64,000 nt of DNA from JAWLHU01 sp041690255 (GCA_041690255.1 JAWLHU010000012.1:124001-188000), one strand, 5' to 3'. Counted from the stretch's first letter, positions 1-9,401 are shown. Notes: generated by a model from the sequence alone, not told the origin. Numbers and translations: made by a program.

Positions 1-1324
1 CCGCCACGTCACGCCAGAGATGCCAGTCCAGCAGAGGCATCGACTGAATGAGGTAGAGTGCCAGGACGGTGGCTGCGTTGGACACCCCAACGAAGAATCC
101 GGCACGGTAAATATCGTTCCGGCTCTCGACCCGGGCGACGGCGTAGACGCCCACCACCGAACCGACCACCGCCACCATGGTATGGCTGAGTTGATCGGTT
201 GGGCTGAACATGCCGGTCACCAGGGAGATGATGACGGACTGGAGGAGGCCCACCTTCGCATCCAGCAGGATGGTCACAAGCATGGAGTTGAAGGCGATCG
301 GCATGAGGTAGGCGGCACCGCTGCCCAACCGGTCGGTGAAAAGGTTCATGAACATGGCGAGCAGGAGAGTCAGAAGGCCGATCAGCCCCAGTAGCGCCAA
401 CTTCGAGTCCCGTTCGAGAATGTCGGGCCGGTAGCGTGTCAGGTAGAGCGCCATAAGGCCGACCAGGACGAGGGAGAGCAGCCCGTTCCCGATCCAGGAG
501 CGGTAATCAGCCTGCTCCCCGATCATCCCCAGGTCCTGGAGCATCTTGAACTGCTCCTCGGTGACCGGGTCGCCCTGCTTGATGATCGACTGCCCCTCCT
601 GCCACATGACCGGCTCCACGGCATCGGCAGCGAGTTGGCGCAGGTACTGGGTCGCCTCCATATCCTCCACGACGTTGGATTGGATTCGGATCTTGACCAG
701 TTCCTTCACGAAGCCCTTCAGCCACGGCTCCTTGATCTCCGTGGCAAAGGGGTCGGCCTCCTCGTCGATCTGTTCACGAATCCGGGTGACGTCCTTCTCA
801 TCCACCCGGTCCTTCAGAGCTTCCCGGACCAGGCGAATCCCCTCGGTGCGGGCCAGTTCCAGGAGCGCCTCCTCCGAGGTGATCAGGTTGGCGTAGGTCT
901 CGGCGGGCACGGCAGCGGCCAGTTTGACCCGCTCAGCCAGCGTCTCCACCTTCGCCTTCACATCCTGCCCCGCGAGGGCCCGGACCAGATTGATCTCGCG
1001 GAAGGCAGCGTTTACATACTCCTCCGCCTCTGTCAATACGGTGGTGTCAAGCTTGGACTGCACAGCGACAGCACCAGCGGCGGCCTTTTTCCGCGCCTCG
1101 GTGGCGATCGTGTTCTCCACCCTGCGCGGAGCCTTTACATCGATCGGAGCCGGTTGCCCAAGCTTCACGTTCAGCCGGTTCGGTACGGTCTGTTCCATGA
1201 GGATGACCGTCAGAAGCGCGACGAAGAGGATCCCCCAGAAAATCCGGCGGATGCGCGAGTTCTTCCATCTACTTTGCTCGGACCAGCGCAGCATTCGGTC
1301 GCGAAGGTTGTACCACATAGTCAT
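1..1324 (-). CDS. pgpH: PgpH/YqfF-type 7TM-HD phosphohydrolase, 3' end outside the window
   Basis: Members of this family hydrolyse cyclic di-AMP with a cytoplasmic C-terminal HD domain. Only the N-terminal ~440 residues are in the window, so the HD motif cannot be checked. What is seen: a short basic N-terminus, one membrane segment near residues 28-45, a long extracytoplasmic 7TMR-HDED-type region rich in E/K/R, then a run of hydrophobic helices (GLLSLVLVGLMALYL, LALLGLIGLLTLLLAMF) typical of the 7TM block. It follows phoH on the same strand, the usual Firmicutes order. Start is uncertain: ATG at 1324 or 1318 has no good ribosome site, and a GTG at 1363 overlaps the only strong one (AGGAGG near 1364-1369). 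Confidence 0.85.
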   Translation of the reverse strand, partial: MTMWYNLRDRMLRWSEQSRWKNSRIRRIFWGILFVALLTVILMEQTVPNRLNVKLGQPAPIDVKAPRRVENTIATEARKKAAAGAVAVQSKLDTTVLTEAEEYVNAAFREINLVRALAGQDVKAKVETLAERVKLAAAVPAETYANLITSEEALLELARTEGIRLVREALKDRVDEKDVTRIREQIDEEADPFATEIKEPWLKGFVKELVKIRIQSNVVEDMEATQYLRQLAADAVEPVMWQEGQSIIKQGDPVTEEQFKMLQDLGMIGEQADYRSWIGNGLLSLVLVGLMALYLTRYRPDILERDSKLALLGLIGLLTLLLAMFMNLFTDRLGSGAAYLMPIAFNSMLVTILLDAKVGLLQSVIISLVTGMFSPTDQLSHTMVAVVGSVVGVYAVARVESRNDIYRAGFFVGVSNAATVLALYLIQSMPLLDWHLWRDVA

Positions 1325-1385
1325 AGATGATGATAGGGGAGGGCCTGGCTTACCGTCCCGCACCTCCTATCCGGAGAAATGGCCA

Positions 1386-2390
1386 TCAGGCCTGCCGGTT
1401 CTTCGGCCTCGGCGGAAGGACGCCAGTACCCCCGCCTCCGGCCGCTTCGTAGGCCTTGATTATCAGTTGGACCAGATCGTTGCGGACCACGTCCCGCTCC
1501 GTCAAATAGGAGAAGGCGATACCCGGCACGTCGCACAGTACGCGCTGGACCTCGACGAGGCCGGACTTGGTCCCCTCGGGCAGGTCAACCTGGGTCACGT
1601 CACCGGTGACGACCACCTTGGAGCCAAAGCCCATGCGGGTGAGGAACATCTTCATCTGCTCGGGCGATGTGTTCTGGGCCTCATCGAGGATGATAAAGGC
1701 ATCGTCAAGGGTACGGCCACGCATGAAGGCCAGGGGTGCGACCTCAATGACCCCCTTCTCCATCATCCGCTCAAATGTGTCCGTGCCCATAATATCGAAG
1801 AGGGCATCGTAAAGCGGGCGGAGGTAGGGATCGATCTTCTGCTGCATGTCGCCGGGCAGGAAGCCCAGCTTCTCGCCGGCCTCGACCGCGGGGCGGGTCA
1901 GGATGATCCGGGCGACGTCCTTCGCCTTGAAGGCCGCCACGGCAATCGCCATGGCCAGGTAGGTCTTGCCCGTACCAGCCGGCCCAATGCCGAAGGTGAC
2001 GCCGTTGGTGCGAATTTTGTCGACGTACTCCTTCTGGCCCAGGGTCTTGGGGCGGATCTGCTTGCCGCGGTGGGTCTGAATCAGGATGTCGGAGAGGGCT
2101 TCATCGAGCGGCTGCTCCTGCCCCTCCTTCGCCAGGCGAACGGCATAGCGGAGGTCGCGCTCGTTCACACGGGCGCCGCGCGCCTGAATCGCCATCAACC
2201 GGTCCAGGAGGCGGGCAACCTGCTCGACCGACTCCTCCGACCCCTTCAGGATCAACTCATTGCCCCGGGGCACGACCGTGACGGGAAAGTTCTGCTCAAT
2301 ATAGCGTACGTGTGAATCGTTAAGCCCTACAAGTTCCCGCGCCTTTTCGTTGTCGGGAATCAGGATGCGTCTCTCATGGGTCCCGTCCAA
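1386..2390 (-). CDS. phoH: PhoH-family ATPase (PhoL type)
   Basis: Cytoplasmic P-loop ATPase of the PhoH family, linked in other bacteria to RNA metabolism together with YbeY; its substrate is not settled. The 334-residue product shows a KH-like N-terminal region (about residues 25-70), Walker A GPAGTGKT at 136-143 and Walker B IILDEAQN near 240, followed by VVVTGDVTQVDLP, all family hallmarks. I chose TTG at 2390 because AGGGGG lies about 12 bases upstream and the length then matches the family; an ORF open further upstream would run through the end of yqfD and gives a basic, unrelated N-terminus. It sits 40 bases after yqfD and before pgpH. Confidence 0.93.
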   Translation of the reverse strand: MDGTHERRILIPDNEKARELVGLNDSHVRYIEQNFPVTVVPRGNELILKGSEESVEQVARLLDRLMAIQARGARVNERDLRYAVRLAKEGQEQPLDEALSDILIQTHRGKQIRPKTLGQKEYVDKIRTNGVTFGIGPAGTGKTYLAMAIAVAAFKAKDVARIILTRPAVEAGEKLGFLPGDMQQKIDPYLRPLYDALFDIMGTDTFERMMEKGVIEVAPLAFMRGRTLDDAFIILDEAQNTSPEQMKMFLTRMGFGSKVVVTGDVTQVDLPEGTKSGLVEVQRVLCDVPGIAFSYLTERDVVRNDLVQLIIKAYEAAGGGGTGVLPPRPKNRQA

Positions 2391-2430
2391 ATTGGTAGCG
2401 AACCCCCTCGTTTGATCGATGGTGGATGAG

Positions 2431-3717
2431 TTACGGTTTGCCGGTCTCGGCAGATGGGTCCGGCGAAACGGGTGCCACCGGGCCAGAGCCCTCCAGGGGC
2501 GATGAGATCTCCTCCAGCGTCTCCACGGTGACGAGAATGCCGACGTGCTCCTTGCCTGAATCGACAATCTCGGTCTTGATCGGTTGCAGGAGTCTGTCGG
2601 TCGGGCTGAGCAGCCAGGCGAGTCGCGCCTGCAGGGCGGCCCTTGCCTGTTCCAGCAGTTCCGCCGTCGGGATCACCTCCCGAATGGCGGTTACTTCAAC
2701 TCTGTCACGAATGACGAGTTCGACAGGGGATTTCCAACTCCTCCATTGCCCGAGGGAGTAGGACCGGACGGATGTCTCGTAACGGGCGAACTCGGACCGG
2801 TTCTCCCCCCGCAGTAGTATGGACCGGTCGTTCCACTTCAAAACCCAGATGGTCTCGGTACGGCCCGTAGGGGTGAGGAGTTCCCGGGTTGTCGGGTACT
2901 CGACGTACTGCCGGTAGGAGACCCGGGCCTTGACCGAGCCCTGGGCGACGGTGGTGCGGGCCACGTCCTGCCGGGGGGGCAGCGGTGTGCCGGGGAAGAC
3001 CGCCGGACGCCCGCCGGCGTAATAGCGGAAGGCACACTCCACCAGGAGATCCCCGGGGGATACGATATCGCCCTTCCTGACCATGGGCTCGCCCTGGAAG
3101 GGGACAACCTGCTCGATCACCCCAGACTTCCGGGCGACCAGGTGAACACAGACGGCCTGATTGGGCGGGCGGACGGCCGCCTTCTCGACCACCTCGATCA
3201 CCGCGCGGGTTCCCTGCATTCTTATGACGGCCCAGGATACCTCTTCGATCCGCCGCTGGATATGCTGTGCCACGGCCGGCAGGTCGACGCGGGACTTCCA
3301 TGCGCCCTGCTTCAGGCCCGCTTCCGCCGCCACCGCTGATACTGCCCGGGGGTCCAGGTAGTGTGGGCCGGTGATTCGCACCTCCACCACCCAGAGACGG
3401 CTCCCTGCCCAAAGAATAGCCGCAAGAGCCGCAGCGAAGCCAAACAGGAGCGCCGGCCTGGCCATTAGCCTCTGCGCCCTGAACGGAAAGCCGTTGCGCC
3501 GGCGGACGTGCACCCGGCACCGGCTGCCTCGAGCGACCGGGCGGAGGGCGAAGAAGTCGGCCACGGTAAGCGTCGCCCGCATGACGGTGGCGGTCCGCTG
3601 GACGTCCCACAGTTGGAGGCGGTGTGCGAGCGCCAGGTTGAGGAACTGCTCAAAGGAGCCGCGGGTGATCTCGATACGGACCGTGCCCAGGAGGAAGGCG
3701 ATCAACCGACGCAGCAT
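2431..3717 (-). CDS. yqfD: Sporulation protein YqfD
   Basis: Membrane protein required for efficient sporulation in Bacillus, made in the mother cell; exact role unknown. The 428-residue product has a cytosolic N-terminal domain, one clear membrane helix at about 88-110, and a large extracytoplasmic domain with two POTRA/TrbF-like stretches (VEVRITGPHYLDPRAVS; VKKGD-type segment GEPMVRKGDIVSPGDLLVE), as expected for YqfD. The C-terminus extends a little beyond the family core with a Pro/Glu-rich tail. The gene begins one base after the yqfC stop, so the two are almost certainly translationally coupled. Identification rests on both sequence and the yqfC-yqfD-phoH order. Confidence 0.93.
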   Translation of the reverse strand: MLRRLIAFLLGTVRIEITRGSFEQFLNLALAHRLQLWDVQRTATVMRATLTVADFFALRPVARGSRCRVHVRRRNGFPFRAQRLMARPALLFGFAAALAAILWAGSRLWVVEVRITGPHYLDPRAVSAVAAEAGLKQGAWKSRVDLPAVAQHIQRRIEEVSWAVIRMQGTRAVIEVVEKAAVRPPNQAVCVHLVARKSGVIEQVVPFQGEPMVRKGDIVSPGDLLVECAFRYYAGGRPAVFPGTPLPPRQDVARTTVAQGSVKARVSYRQYVEYPTTRELLTPTGRTETIWVLKWNDRSILLRGENRSEFARYETSVRSYSLGQWRSWKSPVELVIRDRVEVTAIREVIPTAELLEQARAALQARLAWLLSPTDRLLQPIKTEIVDSGKEHVGILVTVETLEEISSPLEGSGPVAPVSPDPSAETGKP

Positions 3718-3718
3718 G

Positions 3719-4012
3719 TCAGGATGCCTCCCCGCCGGGCGGTGCGTAACGCATGCCCCGAACTCGGCCCAGGAGGATCACCTGCTCGGGGGAGATCGCT
3801 GCGATCTTCAGTTCCTCGCCCTCAATGGTCAGCAGGCCGTCGGGCGTGGTGAGCGCCACCCGGTTGGGGGTGTACTCCACGAGACCCCGGTGATTCTCAA
3901 TGACGATCTCCATGTCGCCCACCAGGGTAATGCGGGCGACATCGAGCATGGCGTCTCCGGGCAACTCCAGCAACGAGACCAGCCGGTCCCGCAGACCATT
4001 CCTTCGCTGCAA
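3719..4012 (-). CDS. yqfC: Sporulation protein YqfC
   Basis: Small (97-residue) beta-rich protein of the YabP/YqfC family, which in Bacillus is controlled by the mother-cell factor sigma-E. The family pattern is visible: MLDVARITLVGDMEIVIENHRG followed by LTTPDGLLTIEGEELKI. TTG at 4012 is the likely start, preceded by GGGGGAG at good spacing. First gene of the yqfC-yqfD-phoH-pgpH unit; a sigma-E-like promoter lies just upstream (see 4051-4079). Confidence 0.92.
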   Translation of the reverse strand: MQRRNGLRDRLVSLLELPGDAMLDVARITLVGDMEIVIENHRGLVEYTPNRVALTTPDGLLTIEGEELKIAAISPEQVILLGRVRGMRYAPPGGEAS

Positions 4013-4050
4013 GGGGTCTCCCCCTCCCCAAATTAGGATCCTACCAGGGA

Positions 4051-4079
4051 TAGGTATGCAGCGACAGGTAGCGTTATCT
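4051..4079 (-). promoter_or_regulatory. Sigma-E-like promoter candidate for yqfC
   Basis: On the minus strand AGATAAC (4079-4073) is followed after 14 bases by CATACCTA (4058-4051). This resembles the Bacillus sigma-E pattern (ATA-type -35, CATACA-T -10, spacing 13-15). It would start transcription about 32 bases before the yqfC start. The -35 overlaps the stop codon of the upstream regulator gene. Match is partial, so this is inference. Confidence 0.4.
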
Positions 4080-5165
4080 CTCGCCGGTCAGCGTGGACTC
4101 CAGGTTCTGCGCCATCTCTCTGAGCGCCTGGCGCACCAGGTGGTAGAAAACGTAATAGCTCCGACGCTCAGCGGCAACCAGTCCGGCCTCCTGCAGTTGC
4201 TTGAGATGCTTGTTCACCGCCGCCTCCGAGATGCCAATGATCTTCGCCAGCTCAGTGGTGGAGCGGGGCTGTTGAGCGATCAACTGCAGAATCTGTACGC
4301 GCGTCATGTCGCCGGCTGCCCGAAGCATCTTCAGAAGCTGCTCGGGCGGCACCGGGGGCCGGCCCTCCTTCCGGTGCTCGAAGACCGGATAGGTGATCAG
4401 GTAAGGCGAGGATACCGCGTTGATCAGTAGAGTCGGCCATGAGAAGTAGGTGGGCATCAGACAGAGCCGGTCCCCGGGCCCGAGAGCCACCTCGACTTCA
4501 GATCGGCTCGTGATCATCAGACTCCGTGCCGTATGGTCCAGGCGTGCGTTCGGAGCGAGGTCAGTCAGGGCGCCCATTGCCCCTCGGCGGACCATGGAGC
4601 GGGCCCTGTGCTCAATGTCCTGTAGGAAGAGCTCCTGTATCCTGGGCCAGTCATCGGCGAGGGCATGGTCCCAGTAGGCCTGCAGGAAGTCGGCGAAGCG
4701 CTGGTGGCTGCGCTGGGGATCCGTGAGAAGCTCTGCCAGGACGGGGACACCTTCGGGTGAGCGCCCCTCGAGCGTCCGCAGCGCCTCCAGTTGAAGGAGC
4801 GGCTCCTCCTGCTCGGCCGGAGAGCACGTTCGCCCTAATGCGAAGCTGAGAAGGGTGAGCCGAAACTCGTGAAGCCCCGTACGGCGGAACCGCTCCACCT
4901 CCTCTTCAAAGGTGCGAATCTCGGCACCCTCCCGGACATCCCAGAAGACCGGAAGCTTTCCTTGTGCCAGGAACCGATAGGAGTCTGCCCACCCTTTCAG
5001 CACGGGGCTCATGCGCTCCCGGATGCGAATCACCCAGGGAATATGGAGCGGGTGATCCTTCGGCGCAAAGAGGACGTGGAGGCTGTGAAGCGCCTCCTGG
5101 GCCGGGCTGAAGCCCATGTACAGCCCCTCCGTCCCCAACTGCTCCAGCCGGAAATAAACCGTCAA
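4074..5165 (-). CDS. ArsR-type winged-helix regulator with large N-terminal domain (DUF5937-like)
   Basis: Probable DNA-binding transcription regulator, 363 residues. The last ~90 residues form an ArsR-like winged helix: TRVQILQLIAQQ, then STTELAKIIGISEAAVNKHLKQLQEAGLV as the helix-turn-helix and YYVFYHLV as the wing. The first ~260 residues match the uncharacterised N-terminal domain found in DUF5937 regulators (FSPAQEALHSLHVLF motif near the start). No cysteine pair typical of metal-sensing ArsR is seen in the HTH. TTG at 5165 follows TAGGGG. Divergent from the S41 peptidase gene, with overlapping promoters between, so that gene is a candidate target. Confidence 0.8.
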   Translation of the reverse strand: MTVYFRLEQLGTEGLYMGFSPAQEALHSLHVLFAPKDHPLHIPWVIRIRERMSPVLKGWADSYRFLAQGKLPVFWDVREGAEIRTFEEEVERFRRTGLHEFRLTLLSFALGRTCSPAEQEEPLLQLEALRTLEGRSPEGVPVLAELLTDPQRSHQRFADFLQAYWDHALADDWPRIQELFLQDIEHRARSMVRRGAMGALTDLAPNARLDHTARSLMITSRSEVEVALGPGDRLCLMPTYFSWPTLLINAVSSPYLITYPVFEHRKEGRPPVPPEQLLKMLRAAGDMTRVQILQLIAQQPRSTTELAKIIGISEAAVNKHLKQLQEAGLVAAERRSYYVFYHLVRQALREMAQNLESTLTGER

Positions 5166-5205
5166 AAGGCATCGCCCCTAACCTATTAACTCTTCAGCTA
5201 AAAAG

Positions 5206-5235
5206 TTGTCATTCTTCTCCATCATACGGTAAACT
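5206..5235 (+). promoter_or_regulatory. Sigma-A-like promoter for the S41 peptidase gene
   Basis: TTGTCA (5206-5211), 18-base spacer, TAAACT (5230-5235), 36 bases before the peptidase start. On the opposite strand ATGACA-N17-TTAATA could serve the regulator gene, so the two promoters would overlap. Confidence 0.45.
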
Positions 5236-5271
5236 CCGCCTCAACGGAAGTGTTTGAGGAGGATGCGGACG

Positions 5272-6225
5272 ATGAACGAGATGATTTCGCGGTTGGCTGA
5301 GTTGGTTGAGCAGTACTATCTCCTCCCGGAGGAGGGGCGGGCCATGGCGGAACGGCTCAGCGCCCGAGCGGGCGACCTGGCTCAGGCAGAGGCGGGCAAA
5401 CCCCTGGCCGATGCCCTCACAACCGTCATGCGCGAGGTAAACCCCGATAAGCACCTGCGGGTCTTCCACCCCGGCGTACAGGTGCTTCAGCCAGGCGCCG
5501 CCATGACGCGGGAAGAGTTGGCCCGGAGCTCCGCCCTGGCGAACGGGTATGTGCGCAAGGTGGAGCGGCTGGCCGGGAACGTGGGATACCTGGAGCTCCT
5601 TCAGCTTGACAACCCGGCATTCTCCGGCGAGGTTCTGGCTGCAGCTATGACCCTGGTCGCAGACTCCAGCGCCCTGCTGGTCGATCTGACCCGGTGCCGC
5701 GGCGGTGCTCCGGAAATGGTGCAGTTCCTCTGCACCTACCTGCTGGACCGTCCCACTCATCTGAACAGCCTCTACTGGCGGGAGCGGGACCAGACCACGG
5801 AGTACTGGACCCTCCCCTACGTGCCGGGCAAACGCTTCGGCGGTACCAAACCGCTCTTCTTGCTCACCTCCCGCCGCACCGCTTCCGCGGGAGAAGAGTT
5901 CACCTACAACTTGACGAACTTGAAGCGGGCGATCCAGGTGGGGGAGACCACCGCCGGCGCTGCGAATCCGGGCCGCGTCCACCCCCTCCCCGACGGGTAT
6001 GCCGTCTTCATTCCCAACGGCCGGCCGATCAATCCAATCACGGGCACCAACTGGGAAGGGGCGGGCATTGAACCGGAGATTGCCGTTCCGGCGGACGGTG
6101 CTCTCACAGCCGCCTACCGGGAGGCACTGAGGCAGGTGGTGGCCGGGCTGAAGGGGGCTGAAGCTCTGCCCGAAAAGGCGCTGCGACAGGAAGCGGAGGA
6201 GGCACTCGCCGGGCTCAAGGGCTGA
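5272..6225 (+). CDS. S41-family (C-terminal-processing-like) peptidase
   Basis: Predicted serine peptidase of the tail-specific/IRBP-like S41 class, 317 residues, no signal peptide, so apparently cytosolic or unconventional. Visible family blocks: GYVRKVERLAGNVGYLELL (start of the catalytic domain), LLVDLTRCRGGAPEMVQFL, then FLLTSRRTASAGEEFTYNL, where Ser in TASAGEE is the expected nucleophile, and TTAGAANPG. The N-terminal ~80 residues form a short helical domain (ISRLAELVEQYYLLPEEGRAMAERL) common in stand-alone members. No PDZ domain is seen. ATG at 5272 has AGGAGG nine bases upstream; an earlier ATG at 5263 abuts it. Confidence 0.85.
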   Translation: MNEMISRLAELVEQYYLLPEEGRAMAERLSARAGDLAQAEAGKPLADALTTVMREVNPDKHLRVFHPGVQVLQPGAAMTREELARSSALANGYVRKVERLAGNVGYLELLQLDNPAFSGEVLAAAMTLVADSSALLVDLTRCRGGAPEMVQFLCTYLLDRPTHLNSLYWRERDQTTEYWTLPYVPGKRFGGTKPLFLLTSRRTASAGEEFTYNLTNLKRAIQVGETTAGAANPGRVHPLPDGYAVFIPNGRPINPITGTNWEGAGIEPEIAVPADGALTAAYREALRQVVAGLKGAEALPEKALRQEAEEALAGLKG

Positions 6226-6290
6226 GACAGGCAGGTCGGTCAGAAGCAGATGCCGAAGAGGGGAGGGTCATGGTACAAGGAGGGCATCTC

Positions 6291-7790
6291 GTGCGTACGT
6301 TCTTGATCGGGCTAATGACGATTCTCCTCACGGCAGGTTGCTCAGTACCATCCGGGTCTCCTCAGCCGCCCACTCCAGAGCTGGTTCTGGCTGTCGAGGG
6401 GGCGGCGGAGCTTCCCGAGCTACAGGGCCTGCGCCCTGTGCAGGTCCCCGACAGCGAGACCGCTGTGCGCCGGGGCCAGGCCGCCGCCGCCATCGTTTCG
6501 GGCCCCGTTCCGGAGGATATGGACGGCTTCCTGCTCCAGGCGTCGGAGACGGTGATCCTTCAAGCCTGGCTCGATCAGCCTCTGGCCCTGACCAGAGAGG
6601 AAGCACGGGAGCAACTACCGCGGCTGGAGCCACCGCGTGAGCCCAGTCCGGGCGCCCTGGCCAGGGGCCAGTTGAGCGACCTGAAGCCGGGCTGGCGCGC
6701 CGTCCCGGTCGATGGGATCACCCCCACCCCACAGACGGTTCGCAGCGGGCGCTACCCGCTGGTGGAGATGCGCTCGGTAATCTACCCGCCGGGGGCCGGG
6801 TCCATTCCCGGGCTGGATGCTCTGCGAGCTCTGGCGACCGAGGACCCGGCGGAGGAATGGGCCACTGTGCGGGTGGTGGGCGACCTCATGCTGGCCCGAG
6901 GAGTAGCACGGGCCATGCGGGAGAACGGAACACTCTACCCGATCGAAAAGGTGAAGGAGTACCTGGCCAGCGCTGACCTGACCTTCGCCAACCTTGAATC
7001 ACCAATCGGTGTGAAGGGGACGCCTCTACCCGGGAAGCAGATCTGGTTCCGGGCGGCCCCCGAGGCCATGGAGATTTTGACCGCTGCCGGGATTGACGGC
7101 GTGACGGTGGCAAACAACCATATCATGGACTATGACGAAGAGAGCTTCCTGGAGACACTGGACCGGCTGAAGGAGGCCGGCATTCCCTGGACCGGCGGGG
7201 GCCGAAACCTGACGGAGGCTCGGCTTCCGCTGGTGCTGGAGGCGAATGGCATCCGGGTCGCCTTCCTGGGCTACAGCGAGTTCGCCGACCTCTTCTTCGA
7301 CTGGGACTACCCCCGCTCGTTCGCGGCAACCGACGAGCGCCCGGGAGTGCCCGGGATCAACGAAGAGTGGCTGGCCGAGGATATCCGCAAGGCGCGTCAG
7401 AGCGCTGACGTGGTGGCTGTCACCCTTCACTGGGGCGTGGAGTTCACGAACCACCCCACCGCCGAACAGCAGCAACTCGCCCATCTGATCGTGGACCAGG
7501 GGGCTGACCTTGTGCTGGGGTACCATCCCCACGCTATCCAGGGCTTTGAGGTTTACAAGGGCAAGTTCATCGCATACAGCCTGGGTAATTTCGTCATGGA
7601 TCGGCAGGATACTGACCTGGCCCGCGAGTCGATGATTCTGGAGTTCCAGATTGGTGCCGATGGGGTCAAGCAGGTTCAGGTGCAGCCTGTCCGGATCGAG
7701 GCGGAACAGCCCTACCTGATGACCGGGGCCGGGGCCGATGCCCTCCGACACAAGATGCAGTCCATATCCAACGATCTGGAGCAACCATAG
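6291..7790 (+). CDS. CapA-family lipoprotein (metallophosphoesterase fold)
   Basis: Extracytoplasmic lipoprotein of the CapA/PgsA family, whose founding members act in poly-gamma-glutamate export; other members are of unknown role. Signal peptide with lipobox LTAGC (Cys17). After ~190 residues of unassigned sequence, the CapA domain shows RVVGDLMLARG, FANLESPIG, VANNHIMDYDEE, LHWGVEF and VLGYHPHAIQG, followed by AYSLGNFVMD: the metal-binding D, N and H residues are all present. GTG at 6291 has AAGGAGG eight bases upstream and gives a clean signal peptide; an ATG at 6270 would add seven residues. No capB/capC neighbours, so a poly-glutamate role is not supported here. Confidence 0.88.
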   Translation: MRTFLIGLMTILLTAGCSVPSGSPQPPTPELVLAVEGAAELPELQGLRPVQVPDSETAVRRGQAAAAIVSGPVPEDMDGFLLQASETVILQAWLDQPLALTREEAREQLPRLEPPREPSPGALARGQLSDLKPGWRAVPVDGITPTPQTVRSGRYPLVEMRSVIYPPGAGSIPGLDALRALATEDPAEEWATVRVVGDLMLARGVARAMRENGTLYPIEKVKEYLASADLTFANLESPIGVKGTPLPGKQIWFRAAPEAMEILTAAGIDGVTVANNHIMDYDEESFLETLDRLKEAGIPWTGGGRNLTEARLPLVLEANGIRVAFLGYSEFADLFFDWDYPRSFAATDERPGVPGINEEWLAEDIRKARQSADVVAVTLHWGVEFTNHPTAEQQQLAHLIVDQGADLVLGYHPHAIQGFEVYKGKFIAYSLGNFVMDRQDTDLARESMILEFQIGADGVKQVQVQPVRIEAEQPYLMTGAGADALRHKMQSISNDLEQP

Positions 7791-7959
7791 CGGTCATGTA
7801 GAGCCCTTGGAGTTGTTCATGCAGGTTGACCCGAATCGACGACCGCCGATGAGCAACTCCATACAAAGGTCAGAATCTGCGAATGTGGCAGGATATTCAT
7901 TCGTGGAGCTGGAATCACGTGCACGGTACAATCCCCATTCCGCGGAAGGTGGTCTGGCC

Positions 7960-9399
7960 ATGGGTGATTCCGGTCGCGCACAGAAAGGGCCACGCTCAAC
8001 GATTCTTGCCTGGATGCTAGGCTTCGGGATACTCGTGGGGGGACTCTTTCCCTTCTGGGCGATGCTGTTTGTGGACTTCCGTCCCGGTATGTTCCTCCCT
8101 TTCATGGGCTCGTGTATCGCGGCCGGCCTTATGATCGGGACCGCGAACTCGATCATCATGCGTCGCGGTCTGGTCAAACCCTTGAGGGGCTTGAGCCAGG
8201 AAATCCAGATCATGGCGGCCGGTGATCTGCGCACCCGCCCGCGGCAGCCGGTGCAGGCTGAGCTGGCAGCCCTTGGCGCCGAGGTCGAGCGGCTGCGAGA
8301 GGGGTTCCGGGATCTGATCCGCCAGACGGTTCAGGGCAGCCAGGCGGTCAGTGTCCAGGCCCAAAGGCTGACTGCGATGGCCGGGGCGGTGGCTGACGCA
8401 GGCAGAGCAATGGAGCAGATCGCAGAAGAGGTCGCCCGGGGCGACGCCACCCAGTCCAGGCTAGCCAACGAGTCCCGGCGGGTCATGGAAGAACTGCATC
8501 AGGCGATTCTGCAGATCAGTGCCGGCGCCCAGGGGCTGGCGGAGAGCGCCACCCGGACGGCGGGCTCGGCCCAACGGTTGCAGCAGACCACGGAGTCCGT
8601 CACGGGCAAGGCAAGCCAGGTCCGAGGGGCCTCGGCGGAGGCGCTCGGGCGGGCCAGGGAGTCGAACGAGGTGGTCCGACAGCAGGTTACGGCTATGAAC
8701 GAGATGCGGCAGGTCGCGCATACCGCGGCTGGCAAGATCCACGCCCTGGGGGACCTCTCCTCTCAGATCGGGACGATTACTGGCGTGATCGCCGAGCTTG
8801 CCGAGCAGACTAACCTTTTGGCACTGAATGCCGCGATCGAAGCGGCCCGTGCCGGCGAGCAGGGCCGGGGCTTCGCGGTGGTGGCCGACGAGGTCCGCAA
8901 GCTGGCAGAACGCTCCGGCCGGTCGGCCAGTGACATTGCCAGCCTTGTGGCCAAGGTGCAGGTCAGTACCGCTGAGTCGGTGGTCCAAATTGAACAGGTC
9001 ACAGCGAAGACCGAGGAGGCCACCAGCCTGGCCAGTGAGGTCGATCGGGCGCTGAATGCCATTCTGCACACCTTGGAGGACTCAGCCGCAGACGCAAATG
9101 CGATCGGTCAGGCCGCCGATGAACTGGCCCGAGTCGGGGCCGAGGTCGGCCGCCTGGTCAGCAACGTCGCTGCCAGTGCGGAGGAAAACATGGCCGCCAC
9201 CGAGGAGATGGCCGCCGGTTCTGAGACGGTGGCCAACACGGTCAGCGAAATGTCGTCCATATCCAGCCAGACAGCCCAGGCGACACAGACGGTGCGGACC
9301 TCCGTCGCCCAACTGGATGCAGCGGTAGGCACCCTGAAGGAGCTGGCCAGGGCGACGGCCACACTTGAGCACCAAGTCTCCCGCTTTCAGGTGGATTAG
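7960..9399 (+). CDS. Methyl-accepting chemotaxis protein with minimal sensor region
   Basis: Chemoreceptor-type signalling protein of 479 residues. Two membrane helices (about 15-38 and 44-67) are separated by only a few residues, so there is no extracytoplasmic ligand domain. A HAMP-like region follows (KPLRGLSQEIQIMAAGDLRTR). The rest is a long coiled-coil signalling domain with the highly conserved hairpin tip (IAELAEQTNLLALNAAIEAA, then RGFAVVADEVRKLAERS). It may sense membrane state or an internal cue. ATG at 7960 fits the membrane topology; an open frame extends upstream into the CapA gene but without a matching ribosome site. Confidence 0.9.
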   Translation: MGDSGRAQKGPRSTILAWMLGFGILVGGLFPFWAMLFVDFRPGMFLPFMGSCIAAGLMIGTANSIIMRRGLVKPLRGLSQEIQIMAAGDLRTRPRQPVQAELAALGAEVERLREGFRDLIRQTVQGSQAVSVQAQRLTAMAGAVADAGRAMEQIAEEVARGDATQSRLANESRRVMEELHQAILQISAGAQGLAESATRTAGSAQRLQQTTESVTGKASQVRGASAEALGRARESNEVVRQQVTAMNEMRQVAHTAAGKIHALGDLSSQIGTITGVIAELAEQTNLLALNAAIEAARAGEQGRGFAVVADEVRKLAERSGRSASDIASLVAKVQVSTAESVVQIEQVTAKTEEATSLASEVDRALNAILHTLEDSAADANAIGQAADELARVGAEVGRLVSNVAASAEENMAATEEMAAGSETVANTVSEMSSISSQTAQATQTVRTSVAQLDAAVGTLKELARATATLEHQVSRFQVD

Positions 9400-9401
9400 C
9401 G

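Noticed and set aside
6291..7790. Poly-gamma-glutamate capsule operon
   Set aside because: CapA family only; no capB, capC or capE genes next to it.
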